A stretch of 64,000 bases of DNA from the NCBI GenBank assembly GCA_034620365.1, contig JAQGEQ010000225.1:558001-622000 (forward strand), given 5' to 3'. Positions 60,586 to 64,000 of the stretch are shown here, piece after piece. The notes beneath the pieces are model-generated. The model was not told the origin of the DNA, ran no database searches, and saw only the letters and a program-made list of their open reading frames with translations. Origin of the DNA: Pegea sp. RAD2-039. Taxonomy: Eukaryota > Chordata > Thaliacea > Salpida > Salpidae. Position 1 is the stretch's first letter; the number at the start of each line of letters is the position of its first letter. The position numbers and the translations under genes were made by a program.

Positions 60586-61744
60586 GATCTTTGCTATAAA
60601 ATTTTAAGACATTCAAATATCTTCGGCTGCTGCTGTTTTATTTGGGAGCTCTTTAATTATTTTTTTGTAAAAGATTTATAATTTTCTGAAATATTATTAT
60701 GTATTATTATTATTTTTTCTCCGTCATTGAACTTAATCACTTTTTAATTTAGGCATTCTTTACTGGCTTTGTAATCTTATATTTTCTAAACAATTGTTAA
60801 CAATTCTTAAAAGCTTAATGTAACTAAGAGACGTAAATCTATGATTTTATTTTAATGAACAACTTTTAAGAATTTTTTTTTTCAATTTTATGTAAATATT
60901 TAATGATTCAGAAAACCTTTTCTATCAAATGTCGAGCTTTGAACTTTATCTCGTGCTTAAATTCAAGCAGAAATATTCATCTGGTTCTAACTAAACAAGA
61001 TTTTCTATTTCAATTTTTGATTGATTGGTCATTTTGTCTTTATTTTAGTTTTCTTCACACGAATGACGTTTCTTTTAAATATTTAAAAAATATCTTCCAC
61101 TCAATCTTTTAATTGATTTAATTATAGATATGCTAGAAGTGTTAAAAAAAGCTTTAAGTAAAAGAAAGAAACCCTTAAGACTTTTTCTATTCTACTGTGT
61201 CTTGCTCTTATATTTCCTCCGTATTTCAGTTTGTTTTTTAACACACATCACTCAAAACACATCCGCTGTTATCGGCTGAAGTTGTTAAATATATAAATAT
61301 TAAATATATATTTTTATTTTTCTTGGTCTTATTTCTTTTCATGATCATTTATTATTATTATGATGAATTTAGTTATTGAATATTATTTTTTATAAATTGT
61401 TTAAAATAACAATGTTAATATGATAACAAAATATATTACTAATTTTATATTTCCATATTTGTTAACATGATAAAAAATCAAACAGTTTATTTTATAAAAT
61501 AGTTATCTAAAAAGTTATATAATAATTTATTTTTTCAGAACTAAGGATTTTTGTTTTCAATATATTGATATCATTTATTTTTTAAATCATAATTTTATAA
61601 TAGTTATATTTCTTTAAACTCACTAAAAATCAACAACTACTTTTATGTAAAAATTAAACCAACATATTTTTATTTCATAGAATTGTTTTTCAATAGAATC
61701 GACTGTTTATTAATATTTTTAAGGGTTTTTGATTGTATCTTAAA

Positions 61745-63211
61745 ATGCCCAGGATTAGGAAACCAAAAAGTCTTAAGAAAATGTGTATTGAAAACATCAT
61801 TAAAAATTTGGAGTCATTTTGGTTAAAAGAATTTAATAAGGATGTTGAAATTAAACACAAAAAACAACCTTTTTGCATCATTGGACCTTTTGATTGTCTT
61901 GATAGTGAAACTGCAAACATTTTACTTGAAGAATCACTTAAAATTAAAAAGCTGAAAAACCAATCTCTGTTATTACTACTTAACTATAAAGTGACTATTG
62001 TTAAGTTGGCTTATGCAAAATATCTTAATTCTAAGTTAATTTTTAAATTATTAAGTAGCCGTTGTATCTACATTCACACTCTAGATCTCAGCCACTGTTC
62101 AAGCCTTAATTCTAATGATTTAAAATCCATTGTTCTTGAATTTGGAAAGAAGCTGAGATCTCTAAACTTGTCATTCACAAAATTAAATAATGAAGTTGCA
62201 GAAATAATTGGTTTAGAATGTAAACAAATAGCTTGGTTGAGTGTAGAAGGTTGTTGTAAGCTTTCCAAACATGGTATTCAAAGTTTGTTTTTCAATGAAC
62301 AACTGAATGAAGTGACACCTCTTGCTAAGACTATCACAGTTTTTAAGATGTTTTTTCTTGAGATTGAAGATTCTAATCTGATTGTAAAAAAGATTCTGAC
62401 TCTTTGGGCTATGAATTTGAAGTATTGTTCATATTTTGAGATCATAGAAGTTTTAGATGACATCTCTTTATCACCTTATAGTAAACCTCTTTATTTAGAG
62501 AGTATCTCACCATTATTAGTGAATAGTTTCAAAGATTATTCCCGCCTTTTTAGAATTCTACCTCATCTTTTACACTTGATCTTACCAGTTGACCTTGAAT
62601 TTTGGCAATCTTTTTTAACTGTTATAGATTCTTGTAATAAAAATTTGAAAAGTTTAAATGTTCAAACTCAGTTTCCACCAATTTGGTTATATGTTATTGG
62701 CAGTAAATTGTTAGAATTGGAATGTTTAACAGTCACTATGTCAGGTTTGATCTATGATGAAAGACTTGAAGATAATCTAATAGATGCTGGATATGTTTTA
62801 AATGATAATAGCTGGAAAAATTTGAGGATTTTGAATTTTTTCTTTATTTCTCATAATATCATACCAATACCTGTCTTTATAACTTCTATGAATATCATAA
62901 GAACAATAGTAGAAGCTTCTTATCAGAGTTTGAAAGAAATTCATATCAGAAATTACCCATATTCTGAAGTCAATCAATTTGTTCAATGGATTTGTACACA
63001 AAATTATCTGGAGTCAATTGAAGTATTAGATTTAGGAGGTTGTTCATGTATATGTGCTGATACTATTTGGGAAGTTATTTTTCAACAAAATAGCGTCAAG
63101 AAAATTGTTTTAAATGATTGCAAATTTGTTTATTTGAGTGATTATAATAGAATGTGTGAATATATCTCTATGAATAATCTAAAACTTGTAATTGAGTTTG
63201 ATATAAGCTGA
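61745..63211 (+). CDS. leucine-rich repeat protein, possible Cullin-2 receptor type
   Basis: A single-exon frame of 488 residues starts at ATG 61745 (MPRIRKPKSLKKMC). The N-terminal SLKKMCIENIIKNLESFW resembles the SLxxLCxxxI-type VHL/BC-box start of ZYG11/ZER1-like substrate receptors. LRRs of the RI/Cys-containing class follow: IHTLDLSHCSSLNSNDLKSI, LRSLNLSFTKLNNEVAEII, IAWLSVEGCCKLSKHGIQSL and, near the C terminus, IEVLDLGGCSCICADTIWEV and VKKIVLNDCKFVYLSD. The middle (about 200-400) is less regular but Leu-rich. No F-box is evident. A ubiquitin-ligase adaptor role is inferred from the N-terminal motif and LRR class and is uncertain. An acceptor-like TTTTTATTTCATAG ends 64 nt before the ATG. 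Gemin5 follows on the same strand after 274 bp. Confidence 0.75.
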   Translation: MPRIRKPKSLKKMCIENIIKNLESFWLKEFNKDVEIKHKKQPFCIIGPFDCLDSETANILLEESLKIKKLKNQSLLLLLNYKVTIVKLAYAKYLNSKLIFKLLSSRCIYIHTLDLSHCSSLNSNDLKSIVLEFGKKLRSLNLSFTKLNNEVAEIIGLECKQIAWLSVEGCCKLSKHGIQSLFFNEQLNEVTPLAKTITVFKMFFLEIEDSNLIVKKILTLWAMNLKYCSYFEIIEVLDDISLSPYSKPLYLESISPLLVNSFKDYSRLFRILPHLLHLILPVDLEFWQSFLTVIDSCNKNLKSLNVQTQFPPIWLYVIGSKLLELECLTVTMSGLIYDERLEDNLIDAGYVLNDNSWKNLRILNFFFISHNIIPIPVFITSMNIIRTIVEASYQSLKEIHIRNYPYSEVNQFVQWICTQNYLESIEVLDLGGCSCICADTIWEVIFQQNSVKKIVLNDCKFVYLSDYNRMCEYISMNNLKLVIEFDIS

Positions 63212-63485
63212 AATAATTCTTCTACTTTCTGTAATTTAATCATTTATTCAATCCTTGAAAATATCTTGTAGCTTTTTTCATAACTCTATATTCAGAGTTT
63301 ATATTTCTAATATCTAAAAGATTTCGATTATTCGAAACTATTTTTGTTGTTTTCTTATTTCTACAACAATTTTTTAACATTATATGTTTCAAATTCACTT
63401 CTTATTTTCTCTATCAAACTCTTATTATTGTTTAATTTTATTTCTTTAGCCTTATTTTCTGTAAGTTGTAGAGTTTATTAGTAGA

Positions 63486-64000
63486 ATGACTACTGCCATA
63501 ACATCATCATGTGTTTGGTTCACTCAAAATGCGATGGATACACAAAAAGGACTTCTTTGTTATGGCTCAAGAAATGTTGTTCATATATATAATATCTCTG
63601 GAAAAACACCTGTATATGAGGGTCTGTTACTTAGAGTTTATCTTAATGATACAGATTTTAAGAACATTTATCTTTTAGATTCACTTGTTGGGCATTTATC
63701 AAGAGTTAATTCTTGCCGTTTCTGTCATTCTGAAGATATTGTAGTCCCATTATTAGTAACAGCTGCCGATGATGGTTTTGTTAAAGTTTGGGACGTATCA
63801 GCTAGAAAAATCAAACAGTTCCACAGCAAGCATCTACCAGCTAAAATCACTTGTGTTGATTGGTCAACTGGTAGGTTTCTTGCTAGTGTTTTGAATCACT
63901 AACTGGTTTCATTTCAGTCAATACTGACCTGATAATAAGTGGAGATCAAAAAGGCTTCATCTGGACCTACAGTGTCTCTACCTCCAGAGCTACTAAGATT
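63486..64000 (+). CDS. GEMIN5: Gemin5 N-terminal WD40 region (partial, runs off the window)
   Basis: Exon 1 is 63486-63870. After a 47-bp phase-1 intron, exon 2 starts at 63918 and continues past the end. The visible 156 residues begin MTTAITSSCVWFTQNA, include GLLCYGSRNVVHIYNI, then the first WD blades: LVGHLSRVNSCRF, VTAADDGFVKVWDVSA and NTDLIISGDQKGFIWTYS. The order GH-x-RV ... SSDDG-x-VK-x-WD ... DLI-SGD-KG is that of Gemin5. Gemin5 is the SMN-complex subunit that recognises the Sm site and m7G cap of pre-snRNAs through its WD40 domains. An aromatic pair near the N terminus (W11, F12) parallels the human start. Other WD40 proteins are less likely. The promoter-proximal acceptor TTTCTTTAG ends 36 nt before the ATG. 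Confidence 0.82.

Larger units (their letters stand above)
55221..61744. other. gene-poor, AT-rich region
   Basis: About 6.5 kb with no intact gene. It contains a decayed LINE at 58.8-59.3 kb and a diverged repeat pair at 57.25 and 60.48 kb. A GC-richer island near 55.79-55.89 kb matches nothing else in the window. Short frames at 57568-57756 and 60903-61112 lack coding character. Confidence 0.5.

Noticed and set aside
1-64000. CRISPR arrays, bacterial operons, rRNA or intact tRNA genes
   Set aside because: None seen. The introns, SINE/LINE remnants and gene families are those of an animal nuclear genome.

Overview
The window reads as AT-rich nuclear DNA of an invertebrate animal (metazoan). 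Genes are broken by many introns with GT-AG borders, several only about 40-60 bp long. There are tRNA-derived SINE and LINE remnants and membrane mucins with EGF modules, a ciliary coiled-coil gene, a minor-spliceosome gene (RNPC3) and the start of Gemin5. I cannot name the lineage from sequence alone. All gene models below were built by hand from reading frame, splice sites and phase; none has been checked against RNA or databases.

Layout. 3.6-12.6 kb: three paralogous four-pass membrane proteins of MS4A/CD20-like type (two on +, one on -) that share exon structure, including a third coding exon of exactly 60 nt. 14.7-17.5 kb: a single-pass EGF / SEA-like / EGF / EGF membrane protein (-). 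20.9-22.9 kb: a small Cys-rich type I membrane protein, possibly GFRA/GAS1-like (+). 26.3-30.8 kb: a 12-exon zinc-finger gene (-) with a FOG/ZFPM-like CCHC finger. 31-37 kb: gene-poor, with decayed coding pieces, a SINE and an ~800-bp direct duplication. 37.3-40.7 and 43.4-47.1 kb: two large Thr-rich membrane mucins (-), the first interrupted by a one-base frameshift. 49.3-51.9 kb: RNPC3 and a CCDC42/CFAP73-type gene, head to tail and 131 bp apart (+). 52.6-55.2 kb: an unrecognised intron-rich gene (-). 55-61.7 kb: gene-poor, with a decayed LINE. 61.7-64 kb: an LRR gene and the 5' end of Gemin5 (+).

Functional links. The three mucin-like genes are a locally expanded family for an epithelial or mucosal surface coat, and the MS4A-like genes are a second local membrane-protein expansion. 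RNPC3 and Gemin5 both serve spliceosomal snRNPs, but nothing in the sequence shows that their proximity is functional. Seven fragments of one LINE family, identified by a shared 3' end with a small hairpin and an (AAAT)n-like tail, are scattered through introns and intergenic DNA.
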